64,000 nucleotides of DNA from Venatoribacter cucullus (GTDB lineage: Bacteria; Pseudomonadota; Gammaproteobacteria; Pseudomonadales; Oceanobacteraceae), in NCBI RefSeq assembly GCF_016132445.1, contig NZ_CP046056.1, forward strand, positions 558,001 to 622,000, given 5' to 3'. The position numbers and the translations under genes are program-made. Positions 48,625 to 57,440 of the stretch are shown in pieces. Under the pieces are notes generated by a model. It did not search any database and had not been told where the DNA came from. It worked only from the letters and a program-made list of their open reading frames with translations. The first letter of the stretch is position 1. Every line of letters starts with the position of its first letter.

Positions 48625-49490
48625 TGCAGCTGCTGGTACAACGCTGTGGTTAACGGCAGGGCATAATTTTTTTCTGCCGCGATTTTTAATAAATACCCGC
48701 AAATATAGGGTAATTCGGTTGGCCGGTTATGCAGCACATCCTGCAGTGTGGATGACTGATTGGCGGCGGTCGCGGCGGCCACTTGCTGCACCCGCTCAAC
48801 CAGCCCGGCGGCTTCCGGCCAGCCTAAACAGGCATACAACCCGGCAATCTCTGTGCTGAGCGCGTCCAGCTGCTGCCGGTAAAGCGGGTTCTGCAGTAAT
48901 TCACCATTGTGGCAGCGCAATTGTGCGGTCAGCGGATTAATCACCGCATTAATGGCCAGCTTGGTCCGAAGCTGGCTGGCAATATTATTCACTATGCGGG
49001 TATGAGGTGGAGTAACCACCGCATGGTCGGCGTCCGTTATTTCTGTGCCCCAGCGGCCAATCAGGTTGTCGCCCTGGCCGGCATACACCACGCGGTCGTC
49101 AGCGCGGTAAGCGCCTTCGGTGCTCATACCGGCCCATAGCTGGCAGGGCAGTTGTTGTTCTTGCAGCCAGTCGGCCAGCTGTTGCTGCTGCCCCATGCCG
49201 TTCTGCACTAACAGAATATTCTTCACCGCTGTTAAATGGTTGCGCCAGGGAGTCAGTGCCGTCTGGGTGGCTGCGGCTTTGGTACAGATCACCAGCCAGT
49301 CCAGCGCTTCACCTTGCCAACAGGGCAGTGTCTGTTGCCAGAGTTGTTGCTGTACCTGCACTTTCAGGTTGCACGCGCTGTGCTGATCACGGGGCAGAGC
49401 GACCAGCGGCAGGTCACGCCAATGCCAGGCCAGCACCGAGCCGAGCGAGCCAAGACCAAGAATGCCGATGCGGAGCGGGGGCTGGGTCAT
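48609..49490 (-). CDS. panE: 2-dehydropantoate 2-reductase
   Basis: 293 residues from the ATG at 49490. NADP motif IGILGLGSLGSVLAWHWR (about 7-24), VLVKN-equivalent LLVQNGMGQQQQL, and the catalytic Lys region RTKLAINAVINPLTAQL followed by the C-terminal ketopantoate reductase helices. Reduces ketopantoate to pantoate for CoA. The open frame extends 72 codons further upstream, but those residues are unrelated to the family and precede the family-typical GxGxxG start. Upstream of the riboswitch on the same strand. Confidence 0.87.
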   Translation of the reverse strand: MTQPPLRIGILGLGSLGSVLAWHWRDLPLVALPRDQHSACNLKVQVQQQLWQQTLPCWQGEALDWLVICTKAAATQTALTPWRNHLTAVKNILLVQNGMGQQQQLADWLQEQQLPCQLWAGMSTEGAYRADDRVVYAGQGDNLIGRWGTEITDADHAVVTPPHTRIVNNIASQLRTKLAINAVINPLTAQLRCHNGELLQNPLYRQQLDALSTEIAGLYACLGWPEAAGLVERVQQVAAATAANQSSTLQDVLHNRPTELPYICGYLLKIAAEKNYALPLTTALYQQLHEISA

Positions 49491-49560
49491 CAGAAGGGGT
49501 TTACCGGGTGCAGAACAAATAAAAGACGGGCCTGTGGAACAAACAATAGGCCCGTCTGGC

Positions 49561-50508
49561 TCAGGCTTCCGCGTTGCTGTAAGCCGGTGCAGGTTGCCAG
49601 CGGCGTAACAGTTGGCTGCGGACGTTGTCGGTATGGTCAGCGGGTAAATTACGCAACCAGAGTTCCAGCCGTACTTCGTCTTCATCAACGCGCTTGGCCA
49701 GCTCATCCAGCGCCACGCCCCGTTCGCGCAGTAACCACACCACCAGCGGCATTAAGTGGTGGAAACGACGGCGCTGGGTCGGGTCACGCAGGTCGGCAAC
49801 GCTTAAGCCAAACTGTTCGGCCACCAGTTGGCAGGCATCGGCGAACAGGCGATTAACATCGTCTGCGGTATACGCCGATTGCACCAGGGCTTCCTGTTTC
49901 AGATGCCGGTTAATAAAGGCATCGCGGGCCAGCGCCTGATAGAGCGGGTGGTTGCCGTGGCGCAGGTCGAGTTTCTCTCCCACCGGTTGTTGCATAACCG
50001 CTTCGTAATGCTGGCTGCGGTTGCGGCGGCTGTGGGCCAGTAAATTGAGCATGGATTCAGTATCAATCCAGGCCGGCGGCTGCGGTTCGCGGTACCAGCG
50101 GTCGCTGCTCCAGGGCCACAGGCTGGCATCGGCGACTTTGCCGCTGTAACGCGGCCAGTCGTGCAGTTGCAATACCAGCGGCGCCAGATAGGCCTGTTCA
50201 TCCACTAACAGTACGGTGCTTTGTTCCGCCAGCACCTGACGGCGCTTATTCCAGCAGCGTTCATGCAGGTTATCGAAGGCCGTGTGGATATCGTCCATCA
50301 CTTCGCTCCAGTCGCGCTGGCAGCGCAGCACCAACCGGACCGAGTGGCTGTCGAATACATAGGCCAGCAGGCGAGTGCCGGGCAGGGTGGCCAGGGCTTT
50401 CAGGGCGTATTCGTATTCAAATACCGACTGAAAAATGGCTTGTTCTTTCGCTCCGGTCAGCGCGAAGTAGTACACTCCGGCTCCGTGCAGGGTCATTTTG
50501 GTTTCCAT
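49561..50508 (-). CDS. Degenerate Y1/IS200-type transposase-like protein
   Basis: 315 residues. Several segments align by eye with REP-associated (RAYT-like) Y1 transposases: GVYYFALTGAKEQAIFQ at the start, AYVFDSHSVRLVLR where active enzymes have the HUH pair (xHVHLLL), and WPWSSDRWYREPQPPAWID for the conserved PWSS...PWLD. The first HUH histidine is kept but the second is Arg, and the catalytic Tyr of YIxxNP appears to be Leu (LQLHDWP). The C-terminal third (FADACQLVAEQFGLSVADL...) resembles the DnaA C-terminal HTH. Likely catalytically dead and domesticated; no terminal repeats were seen around it. Confidence 0.6.
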   Translation of the reverse strand: METKMTLHGAGVYYFALTGAKEQAIFQSVFEYEYALKALATLPGTRLLAYVFDSHSVRLVLRCQRDWSEVMDDIHTAFDNLHERCWNKRRQVLAEQSTVLLVDEQAYLAPLVLQLHDWPRYSGKVADASLWPWSSDRWYREPQPPAWIDTESMLNLLAHSRRNRSQHYEAVMQQPVGEKLDLRHGNHPLYQALARDAFINRHLKQEALVQSAYTADDVNRLFADACQLVAEQFGLSVADLRDPTQRRRFHHLMPLVVWLLRERGVALDELAKRVDEDEVRLELWLRNLPADHTDNVRSQLLRRWQPAPAYSNAEA

Positions 50509-50611
50509 GACAATAATCTAGCTGACTTTGTTATAAGTTCCAGCGCCGGCAAACTTGCCCGGGTTAGCTGCACAGGGGTTAGAATACGCGCTTTTGCTGA
50601 GGAGTGAAGCA

Positions 50612-51097
50612 ATGCCTTCTTTTGATGTGGTTTCTGAAGTTGATAAACACGAAGCCCGTAACGCCGTAGAACAGGCCAGCCGCGAGCTGAGCACCCGCTT
50701 TGATTTCCGTGGGGTGGATGCCAGTTTCGAGCAGAACGATCTGGAAGTGACCATGACTGCCAACCATGAATTTCAGATTGAGCAGATGAAATCCATGCTC
50801 ACCGGCGCCATGACCAAGCGTGGCATTAAGGTGAACTGTCTGGAGTACAGCAAGCCGGAAGGTACCGGCAAACTGGTGCGGGTGAAGGCCAAAATGCGTC
50901 AGGGCATCGACAGCGACCTGGCCCGTAAAATGGTGAAGCTGATCAAAGACAGCAAGCTGAAAGTACAGGTACAGGTGCAGGGCGATACCTTGCGCGTACA
51001 GGGCAAAAGCCGGGACGATCTGCAGGGCGCCATGCAACTGCTGCGTACCGATGAAAGCATTGATATGCCCCTGGCGTTCAAGAACTTCAAAGATTGA
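50612..51097 (+). CDS. yajQ: YajQ-family nucleotide-binding protein
   Basis: 161 residues, the standard length. N-terminus MPSFDVVSEVDKHEARNAV, conserved STRFDFRG and SLARKIVK-like LARKMVKLIKDSKLKVQ and VQGDTLRVQGKSRDDLQ. Members bind cyclic di-GMP or RNA; in Xanthomonas a relative is a c-di-GMP-responsive regulator of transcription. GAGGAG precedes the ATG. The next gene starts within its stop codon. Confidence 0.95.
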   Translation: MPSFDVVSEVDKHEARNAVEQASRELSTRFDFRGVDASFEQNDLEVTMTANHEFQIEQMKSMLTGAMTKRGIKVNCLEYSKPEGTGKLVRVKAKMRQGIDSDLARKMVKLIKDSKLKVQVQVQGDTLRVQGKSRDDLQGAMQLLRTDESIDMPLAFKNFKD

Positions 51098-52503
51098 ACG
51101 TCTACCCGCCACTGCCACCGGCGCTGCTGCGCTGGTGGGCTGATGTCCGGCGCATTTATCTGCGCAAACCGGTGCTGGTCATTGCCCTCCTGGGCTTCAG
51201 CGCCGGGTTACCCTTTTTGCTGGTGTTTTCCACTTTGTCGGCCTGGTTGTTTGATGCCGGGGTGGAGCGTACCGCCATTGGTTTTTTTGCCTGGGTCGGC
51301 ATTACCTATTCCGTAAAAGTGTTCTGGGCGCCGGTGGTGGATCGTTTTGCGCTGCCCGTTTTGTCGCACCTCGGGCAACGGCGCGGCTGGATTCTGGCCG
51401 GTCAGCTCGGCATCATCGCCGGGCTGGTGCTAATGAGTATGAGCAACCCTGCCTCGTCGCTGCTGGTGATTGCGTTGGCGGCGGTGCTGGTGGCGTTCTG
51501 TTCCTCCACCCAGGATGTGGCGGTGGATGCTCTGCGCATTGAATCGGCTGAGGATGAGCTGCAGGGTATGTTGTCAGCGGCTTATATTTTTGGCTATCGG
51601 GCCGCTCTGCTGGTCGCCGGTGCCGGCGCCCTTTACATCGCCGAGTTTGGCAGCTGGGCGCTGGCGTATTTATGCATGGCAGGTCTGATGGGGCTGGGCG
51701 TGGCAGCGGTGCTGTGGGCCGATGAGCCGCAACGGGTCAGCGCTGAACAGCGGGACCAGAATGAAATAATTCTGATTGACCAGATTATGGGCCGGCCGAT
51801 GCAGATGGCGCAGCGGCCAGGCTGGCAACGCTGGTTGCTGGGTGCGGTGGTGTGCCCGGTGCTGGAGTTTTTTCAGCGTAACGGCAAGTTTGCGCTGCTG
51901 ATCCTGAGCTTTATTGCCTTGTTCCGCCTCAGCGATATCACCATGGGCATGATGGCCAACCCCTTTTATCTGGATCTGGGGTACAGCAAAGCCGATATCG
52001 CCAGCGTGGCCAAAGTCTTTGGCTTTTTTATGACCATTTTCGGCTCGGCGCTGTGCGGTGTGCTGGTGGTAAGACACGGCATTATGCAGCCGCTGTTACT
52101 GGGCGCGATTATGGTGGCGGGCACCAATCTGCTGTTTGCCTTACTGGCGGTGCTGGGCAGTAACGGGGTGACCCCCCCCATATACGGGCTGGCGCTGGTG
52201 ATTGGTGCCGATAACCTCAGCGGCGGCATTGCCAGCACGGCCTTTGTGGCGTATTTGTCCAGCCTGGCCAATCGCAGTTACACCGCCACCCAATACGCAC
52301 TGTTCAGTTCACTGATGACCCTGCCGGGTAAATTTATCAGTGGGTTTTCCGGCTGGGTGATCGACAGCAGTGGTTACATGGAATTTTTTCTGCTGGCGGC
52401 GGCACTGGGCATTCCGGCCATCGTGCTGGTGCTGGTGTTGATGCGGCATGCCCGCCATGAGCCACCGGCCGTCGAGGCCAAGAACCCGCTGTCAGCGCCC
52501 TGA
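51094..52503 (+). CDS. AmpG-like muropeptide MFS permease
   Basis: 469 residues with 12 or more membrane spans. AmpG-type features: KPVLVIALLGFSAGLPFLLVFSTLSAWL at the N-terminus (in halves), FWAPVVDRF, QDVAVDALRIE, and ASTAFVAYLSSLANRSYTATQYALFSSL. It probably imports anhydro-muropeptides for cell-wall recycling. The start is TTG, overlapping the yajQ stop (TTGA). The last 12 bp overlap the convergent sugar-kinase gene. Confidence 0.85.
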   Translation: MNVYPPLPPALLRWWADVRRIYLRKPVLVIALLGFSAGLPFLLVFSTLSAWLFDAGVERTAIGFFAWVGITYSVKVFWAPVVDRFALPVLSHLGQRRGWILAGQLGIIAGLVLMSMSNPASSLLVIALAAVLVAFCSSTQDVAVDALRIESAEDELQGMLSAAYIFGYRAALLVAGAGALYIAEFGSWALAYLCMAGLMGLGVAAVLWADEPQRVSAEQRDQNEIILIDQIMGRPMQMAQRPGWQRWLLGAVVCPVLEFFQRNGKFALLILSFIALFRLSDITMGMMANPFYLDLGYSKADIASVAKVFGFFMTIFGSALCGVLVVRHGIMQPLLLGAIMVAGTNLLFALLAVLGSNGVTPPIYGLALVIGADNLSGGIASTAFVAYLSSLANRSYTATQYALFSSLMTLPGKFISGFSGWVIDSSGYMEFFLLAAALGIPAIVLVLVLMRHARHEPPAVEAKNPLSAP

Positions 52504-53409
52504 TCGGTTAACGGCTGCGCCCAGCCAGGCGGCACCGCGCACACCGCTGGAATCACCGTGCACCGATTGTTTCAGTGGCGTACAGACGGTGTCGGAAAAC
52601 ACATAGTCGCCCCACAGTCGCGGTACTTCGGTGCAGAGGCCGGGCAGGTTGGAGACACCGCCGCCGAGCACAATGACGTGCGGGTCCATCAGGTTAATCA
52701 CCGCCGCCAGCGCTTTAGCCAGTCGCCGGTAATAGCGTTGCAGCACCTCCAGTGCCTGCGCTTCACCCCGCGTGGCCCGTTCGGCCCATTCCGGTGCGGA
52801 TAAATCCAGGCCGGTTTCCTGCAACGCTTGCTGGCGCATTCCCGGCCCCGATAACAAGGTTTCCAGGCAGCCGTGCTGGCCGCAGTAACAGGGCGCTTCG
52901 CCATCCTCTGCGTTGCGCCACGGCAGCGGGTTGTGCCCCCATTCGCCGGCAATGGCGTTGGGGCCGCCGAGCAGCTGGCCATTTACCACCCAGCCACCGC
53001 CGCAGCCGGTACCGATAATCACGGCAAACACGGTTTTATAACCGGCGCCGGCGCCATCGGTGGCTTCCGATAGGGCCAGACAATCGGCATCGTTGGCCAG
53101 AATCACGCGCTGGCTAAGCGCCCGTTGCAGATCGCCCTGCAGATCGCGCCCGATCAGACAGGTGGTGTTGGCGTTTTTGATTAAACCGGTGGCCGGACTG
53201 ACCGCACCGGGAATGCCGATGCCGAGGGTGAAATCGTTGGTATTCAGTTCACTGGCGGCGTTGTGCACCAGTGCGGTGATGTTGGCAACAATGGCGTCGT
53301 AGGAATGGGATGGGGTGGCGTTGCGGTGGCGTAACAGGGGTTCGCCGGACTCGTTCAGAACAATAATTTCGGTTTTGGTGCCGCCCAGATCAATGCCGAA
53401 TTGCAGCAT
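52492..53409 (-). CDS. ROK-family sugar kinase
   Basis: 305 residues. ATP motif FGIDLGGTKTEIIVL (4-18), sugar site GIPGAVSP and GEWGHNPLPW, and the ROK zinc motif CYCGQHGCLETLLSG. Length and motif spacing fit fructokinase (Mak) or N-acetylglucosamine kinase (NagK). The convergent AmpG-like permease makes a cell-wall recycling role (GlcNAc) attractive, but sequence alone does not decide. Confidence 0.85.
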   Translation of the reverse strand: MLQFGIDLGGTKTEIIVLNESGEPLLRHRNATPSHSYDAIVANITALVHNAASELNTNDFTLGIGIPGAVSPATGLIKNANTTCLIGRDLQGDLQRALSQRVILANDADCLALSEATDGAGAGYKTVFAVIIGTGCGGGWVVNGQLLGGPNAIAGEWGHNPLPWRNAEDGEAPCYCGQHGCLETLLSGPGMRQQALQETGLDLSAPEWAERATRGEAQALEVLQRYYRRLAKALAAVINLMDPHVIVLGGGVSNLPGLCTEVPRLWGDYVFSDTVCTPLKQSVHGDSSGVRGAAWLGAAVNRSGR

Positions 53410-53460
53410 AATGGTGTCCGCAAAAATGGAAGAAACGGGCGGCAGTGTAGCAGAGTTGAT

Positions 53461-53811
53461 TCAGGAACCGACCGGGTGGCTGTAGCTGCGGATCATGCTT
53501 TGCAGCATCGACGAGCTTTCGACCAGCCGGCAGCCGTTGCCATACAGGCTGGGGGTGATTTTGTCGCTCCACACCACTTCAACCACGCCCTGGCCGGTGC
53601 GGCGGTTGTCGATATTGGGCGGAATATCCACCAGATCCAGCTGCAGCCGGGTACCTGGGGCCAGGTAATCGTAGGAAGAAATCATCAGGCCCTGTTCGGA
53701 ACAGTCGACCAGCAGACCCAGGTATTCCTTATTTTGTTGTTCGAATACACTGACGCTGCTTTTCAGCGTCCAGCGCGGGTGCATACGTTGATCAATAACG
53801 GATGTGCTCAT
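53461..53811 (-). CDS. PilZ-domain protein
   Basis: 116 residues. Compact PilZ fold with a c-di-GMP-binding R-x3-R-like start (HPRWTLKSSVSVF) and DCSEQGLMISS (D/NxSxxG motif). One arginine of the canonical RxxxR is not obvious, so affinity may be altered. The ATG at 53811 follows GGAGAAA. Divergent from cobU. It is the second possible c-di-GMP receptor in this part of the window, after YajQ. Confidence 0.8.
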   Translation of the reverse strand: MSTSVIDQRMHPRWTLKSSVSVFEQQNKEYLGLLVDCSEQGLMISSYDYLAPGTRLQLDLVDIPPNIDNRRTGQGVVEVVWSDKITPSLYGNGCRLVESSSMLQSMIRSYSHPVGS

Positions 53812-53885
53812 AATGATTTCTCCACACAAACGGCTAAAACAACCACATTACTCCGCAGTGTAGCGCCGCCACAGGAACAAAGGCT

Positions 53886-54449
53886 ATGACAGAAATGACG
53901 AACCTGGCGGTTACGCCGGCCATTCACCTGATTCTGGGCGCCGCCCGCAGTGGTAAAAGCCGCTACGCCGAGCAACAGGCCAGCCTGCTGGAACAGCAAA
54001 GCGCCGCCACGGTGGTGTATATTGCCACCGCCCAGGCCCATGACGGCGAAATGCAGCAACGTATCGATCAGCATCGTGATCAGCGCCCGGCGCACTGGCC
54101 GACTCTGGAAGAACCGCTGCAGCTGGCGGCCTGTTTGCAGCGGGCGCAACAGCAGTACCCCGGCTCAGCGTTGCTGGTGGATTGCCTGACCCTGTGGGTG
54201 ACCAACTGTTTGTTACACAGTGACCCTGATTACTGGGTGCGCGAGCGCGAGGCATTACTGACGCTGTTGCCAGAGCTACAGCAACCGCTGTTGCTGGTGA
54301 GTAATGAAGTGGGCTGGGGCATTGTCCCCATGGGCGAACTGAGCCGTCGTTTTGTGGATGAAAGCGGCCGTCTGCATCAGGCCATTGCCGCGCAGGCGCA
54401 GGCGGTGACGCTGGTGGTGGCGGGGATACCGGTGGAAGTTAAACGCTAG
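53886..54449 (+). CDS. cobU: Adenosylcobinamide kinase/guanylyltransferase
   Basis: 187 residues. P-loop HLILGAARSGKSRYAE (about 15-30), TIATAQ-type VVYIATAQAHDGEMQQRI with the guanylylated histidine region DQHRDQRP, and VSNEVGWGIVPMGELSRRF. It phosphorylates adenosylcobinamide and adds GMP to make the activated intermediate for CobS. First of the cob genes; separated from cobT by 119 bp with a hairpin and short tandem repeats. Confidence 0.95.
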   Translation: MTEMTNLAVTPAIHLILGAARSGKSRYAEQQASLLEQQSAATVVYIATAQAHDGEMQQRIDQHRDQRPAHWPTLEEPLQLAACLQRAQQQYPGSALLVDCLTLWVTNCLLHSDPDYWVREREALLTLLPELQQPLLLVSNEVGWGIVPMGELSRRFVDESGRLHQAIAAQAQAVTLVVAGIPVEVKR

Positions 54450-54458
54450 ACGTTTAAC
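54438..54458 (+). repeat. Hairpin at the cobU stop
   Basis: GTTAAACG-CTAGA-CGTTTAAC: an 8-bp stem that includes the cobU stop codon (TAG in the loop). No T-run, so at most a weak terminator. Confidence 0.5.
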
Positions 54459-54530
54459 GGGAGACGGGAGACGCTCGCCTTGGGAATTTGCTGCCGGGCA
54501 CGCTGAACCCTCAACCCCGAACCCTCAACC
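54459..54530. repeat. Short tandem repeats between cobU and cobT
   Basis: GGGAGAC occurs twice in tandem at 54459-54472. GAACCCTCAACCCC at 54505-54518 is followed by a second partial copy, GAACCCTCAACC, at 54519-54530. There is no coding potential here. Confidence 0.7.
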
Positions 54531-54568
54531 TGATCCGCATTATTTATTGATCTGATTTAAGGAACCGC

Positions 54569-55615
54569 ATGACCATTCAAGCCTGGTGGCAGCAACCCGC
54601 CGCCGCCGTTTCCGAATCCTTCCGCCAGCAGGCGCTGGCGCGCCAGAATCAGCTGACCAAGCCGCCGGGTGCGCTGGGGCAGCTGGAGCAGGTTGCCGTG
54701 CAGCTGGCGGCTCTGCAGCAGCGCGTAAAACCTGCTGTTCAGAACCCGCAGCTGGTGGTATTCGCCGGCGATCATGGCGTGGTAGCGCAAGGGGTATCGG
54801 CGTTTCCGCAGGCGGTGACGGTGGCCATGCTCAGTAATTTTGTTGCTGGCGGTGCCGCAGTAGCGGTGCTGGCACGGTTGCACGGCATCGGTTTAAGCGT
54901 GGTTAATTGCGGGACCGTCACGCCCTGTGAGCATCTGGCCGGTGTTATTCAGTGCCCGGTGATGCCGGGCACGCAGGATTTTTCTCAGCAGCCCGCCATG
55001 AGCCCGGCGCAGGCGCAACAGGCGTTACGCATTGGTGCAGAACAGGTAGAGCGCCTGCACGCAGAAGGGTGTGATCTGTTTATGGCCGGCGAAATGGGCA
55101 TTGGTAATACCTCGGCAGCCAGTTGTCTGGCGGCACTGCTGTTGCAGCAGGATGTCGTCGCACTCACTGGCCCTGGCACCGGCGTGCAGGGCGCCGCCCT
55201 CAGCCACAAACAACAGGTGCTGGCGGCCAGTGTGGCGCGGGCGCAACCGCTGGTAAGTTCGCCTTTGCAGGCACTGGAACAGGTTGGCGGGCTGGAACTG
55301 GCGGCCATGTGCGGTGCCTTTATGCGTGCTGCGCAGTTGGGTATTCCGGTGCTGGTGGATGGTTTTATCGCCACTGCCTCGGCCTTGTTGGCGGTGCAGC
55401 TGAACCCCGGCGTACGCGAGTGGCTGCTGTTCGGCCATCGCTCGGCTGAACCCGGCCATGCGGCGTTGCTGCAGGCCTTAGCAGCTGAGCCGCTCATTCA
55501 ATTAGGCATGCGGCTGGGCGAAGGCTCGGGCGCGGCGGTTGCCTATGGCGTGGTGCAGCAGGCACTGGCCCTGCATAACGGCATGGCCACCTTTGCTGAA
55601 GCAGGCATCGGCTGA
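54569..55615 (+). CDS. cobT: Nicotinate-nucleotide--dimethylbenzimidazole phosphoribosyltransferase
   Basis: 348 residues. CobT signatures: LTKPPGALGQLEQVAVQLA, VFAGDHGVVAQGVSAFPQAVT, GEMGIGNTSAASCL and the C-terminal RLGEGSGAAVAYGVVQQAL, which holds the catalytic Glu. It activates the lower ligand base as alpha-ribazole phosphate. The stop codon shares a base with the cobC start. Confidence 0.95.
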   Translation: MTIQAWWQQPAAAVSESFRQQALARQNQLTKPPGALGQLEQVAVQLAALQQRVKPAVQNPQLVVFAGDHGVVAQGVSAFPQAVTVAMLSNFVAGGAAVAVLARLHGIGLSVVNCGTVTPCEHLAGVIQCPVMPGTQDFSQQPAMSPAQAQQALRIGAEQVERLHAEGCDLFMAGEMGIGNTSAASCLAALLLQQDVVALTGPGTGVQGAALSHKQQVLAASVARAQPLVSSPLQALEQVGGLELAAMCGAFMRAAQLGIPVLVDGFIATASALLAVQLNPGVREWLLFGHRSAEPGHAALLQALAAEPLIQLGMRLGEGSGAAVAYGVVQQALALHNGMATFAEAGIG

Positions 55616-56238
55616 TGCAGACGCGCATCGATATTATCCGCCACGGCGAACCGGAGGGCGGCAACGTCTTCCGCGGCCGCACCGATCATGCCTTAACCGG
55701 GTTGGGGCAGTGGCAGTTTGATCAGCGCATTGCCCGTCATCGCAGCGCCTGGCAGCGCGTGATCAGCTCGCCGCTGCAGCGGTGCCGGCAATCGGCGCAG
55801 ACGCTGGCGCAGCAGCTGCAGATTCCGCTGCACATCGATGAGCGCTGGACCGAGATTGATTACGGCGATTGGGAAAACCAGCCAGTGGATTCCATCATGA
55901 ACGACCCGGCGCAGGATGCCCGTGCCTTGTGGGAAGACCCGCTGAATTTCTGTGCTCCTAATGGCGAGCCGGTTGTCGTCTTGCAGCAGCGTGTACTGGC
56001 CGGCTGGCACAGTCTGCTCACTGACTATGCCGGTGAGCATCTGCTGGTGGTGTGCCACGGCGGTGTGATGCGTGTGTTGGCGCAGCAGCTGCTGCAACTG
56101 GCCCCCCAGGCCATGAACCGACTGGCGGTTCCTTATGCCGGCTTGCTGCGTTTCCGTATTGATCACAGCGAGTATCAGGGTCAGCCGCAGCAGTGGATTA
56201 CGCTGGAACATCTGGATGGAAACGACCTGACACCATGA
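55615..56238 (+). CDS. cobC: Alpha-ribazole-5'-phosphate phosphatase, histidine phosphatase family
   Basis: 207 residues. Catalytic RHGE motif near the N-terminus (IDIIRHGEPEGG), SSPLQRCRQSAQTLAQ and VVCHGGVMRVLAQQLL with the second histidine. Its place between cobT and cobS supports removal of the 5'-phosphate in nucleotide-loop assembly; other histidine phosphatases share the fold. Confidence 0.88.
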   Translation: MQTRIDIIRHGEPEGGNVFRGRTDHALTGLGQWQFDQRIARHRSAWQRVISSPLQRCRQSAQTLAQQLQIPLHIDERWTEIDYGDWENQPVDSIMNDPAQDARALWEDPLNFCAPNGEPVVVLQQRVLAGWHSLLTDYAGEHLLVVCHGGVMRVLAQQLLQLAPQAMNRLAVPYAGLLRFRIDHSEYQGQPQQWITLEHLDGNDLTP

Positions 56239-57029
56239 AACAGCACTTCAGCACACACGTCTGGGCCTTCTGGTACGCGCTGGCGTTGTTAAGCCGGGTG
56301 CCGGTGCCTTATTTGCAACGTACTGACCGCGATGTTGCCGCCACTTCATTGCTGTATTACCCCGTGGTGGGCGCCTTGCTCGGCTTGTTATTACTGGGCT
56401 TTACCCTGTTGTGCGGCTGGTGGAATCCGCAGCTGTCGCTGTTGCTGCTGGCGGCGTTACTGCTGTTGCTGTGGACAGGCTTTACCGGCGCCCTGCATCT
56501 GGACGGCTTAGCCGACAGCGCCGACGCCTGGGTGGGGGGGTTAGGCGACCGTGAGCGCACGCTGGCGATTATGAAAGATCCACAAAGCGGCCCGATGGGC
56601 GTGACTGCGGTGGTGCTGGCGTTGCTGCTGAAACTGGCGGCGATATTCGCGTTGCTGGAACAGACGCGCAGCGACAGTGGCTGGAATATTACGCTGCTGG
56701 CGGCCGGCTTATTGTTGGTCCCCATGCTGGCACGCGCGTCGGTGCTGGGGCTGCTGGCCACTACGCCATACGTCCGCAGCGGCGGCATGGCCAGCGATCT
56801 GGTCGCCGGTGCCACGCCGCTGCGGCTGGTGCTCTGGGGGCTGGCGCTGGCCGCGCTGGCATTACTGCTGGTGCCAGCGCAGGGGTTATTTCTGCTGGCG
56901 CTGTGGCTGACGCTGGTGTTGCTAGTGCGGCAACAGCTGCTGAAACGGCTGGGGGGCTGTACCGGCGACACCCTGGGCGCCGGTATTGAACTGCAGGAGG
57001 CGTTACTGCTGGCCGCGCTGGCTTTATAA
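56235..57029 (+). CDS. cobS: Adenosylcobinamide-GDP ribazoletransferase
   Basis: 264 residues, polytopic inner-membrane enzyme that joins adenosylcobinamide-GDP and alpha-ribazole to cobalamin. Hallmark LHLDGLADSADAWVGGLGDRERTLAIMKD (in two parts) with the DGLAD Mg site and PQSGPMGVTAVV. The start is chosen at the ATGA overlap with cobC. Confidence 0.94.
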   Translation: MKQHFSTHVWAFWYALALLSRVPVPYLQRTDRDVAATSLLYYPVVGALLGLLLLGFTLLCGWWNPQLSLLLLAALLLLLWTGFTGALHLDGLADSADAWVGGLGDRERTLAIMKDPQSGPMGVTAVVLALLLKLAAIFALLEQTRSDSGWNITLLAAGLLLVPMLARASVLGLLATTPYVRSGGMASDLVAGATPLRLVLWGLALAALALLLVPAQGLFLLALWLTLVLLVRQQLLKRLGGCTGDTLGAGIELQEALLLAALAL

Positions 57030-57041
57030 CGGCTGGGGCAA

Positions 57042-57440
57042 TCAGTCGTACATGCTGGTAATCACGTCGATGGAGGGCTTCAGCGTCGCGCGCCAGGTCT
57101 GCTCCAGGGTGGGTGAAAATTGCGGGTCGTGGCGGTACAGGGTTTCCATCAGGGCGTCCAGCCACAGGCTGTAATACGACGGGTGAATATTCATTTTTGC
57201 TTTGCTGTGGCTTTCACCCAATGCGCGGATTTTGCTGTCGGACATACCGCGCGCGTGCATTACCAGCCACATGATGCCGCCGCGTAATAAACCGCGCTGC
57301 GATTCCATATTGGTGTTGGCAAACATGGCGCGGATATCCGCCGATTTACCCATAAAAATCGTATAGAAATCTTCGAAAAAAGCCGGGTTGTTGCAGCTGC
57401 GGCCATAGCTTTGAAACACAATATCGGGATTGCCCATCAT
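57042..57440 (-). CDS. Single-domain globin-like protein
   Basis: 132 residues. Globin pattern: FFEDFYTIFMGKSADIRAMF (B-C-CD helices), RGLLRGGIMWLVMHARG (E helix) and LGESHSKAKMNIHPSYYSLWLDALM, where His of GESHS is the likely proximal ligand (F8) and the G/H helices follow. It binds haem and perhaps O2 or NO. It is on the opposite strand, inserted between cobS and cbiB in the B12 cluster; its divergent promoter region is shared with cbiB. The exact ATG of an ATGATG pair is uncertain. Confidence 0.78.
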   Translation of the reverse strand: MMGNPDIVFQSYGRSCNNPAFFEDFYTIFMGKSADIRAMFANTNMESQRGLLRGGIMWLVMHARGMSDSKIRALGESHSKAKMNIHPSYYSLWLDALMETLYRHDPQFSPTLEQTWRATLKPSIDVITSMYD

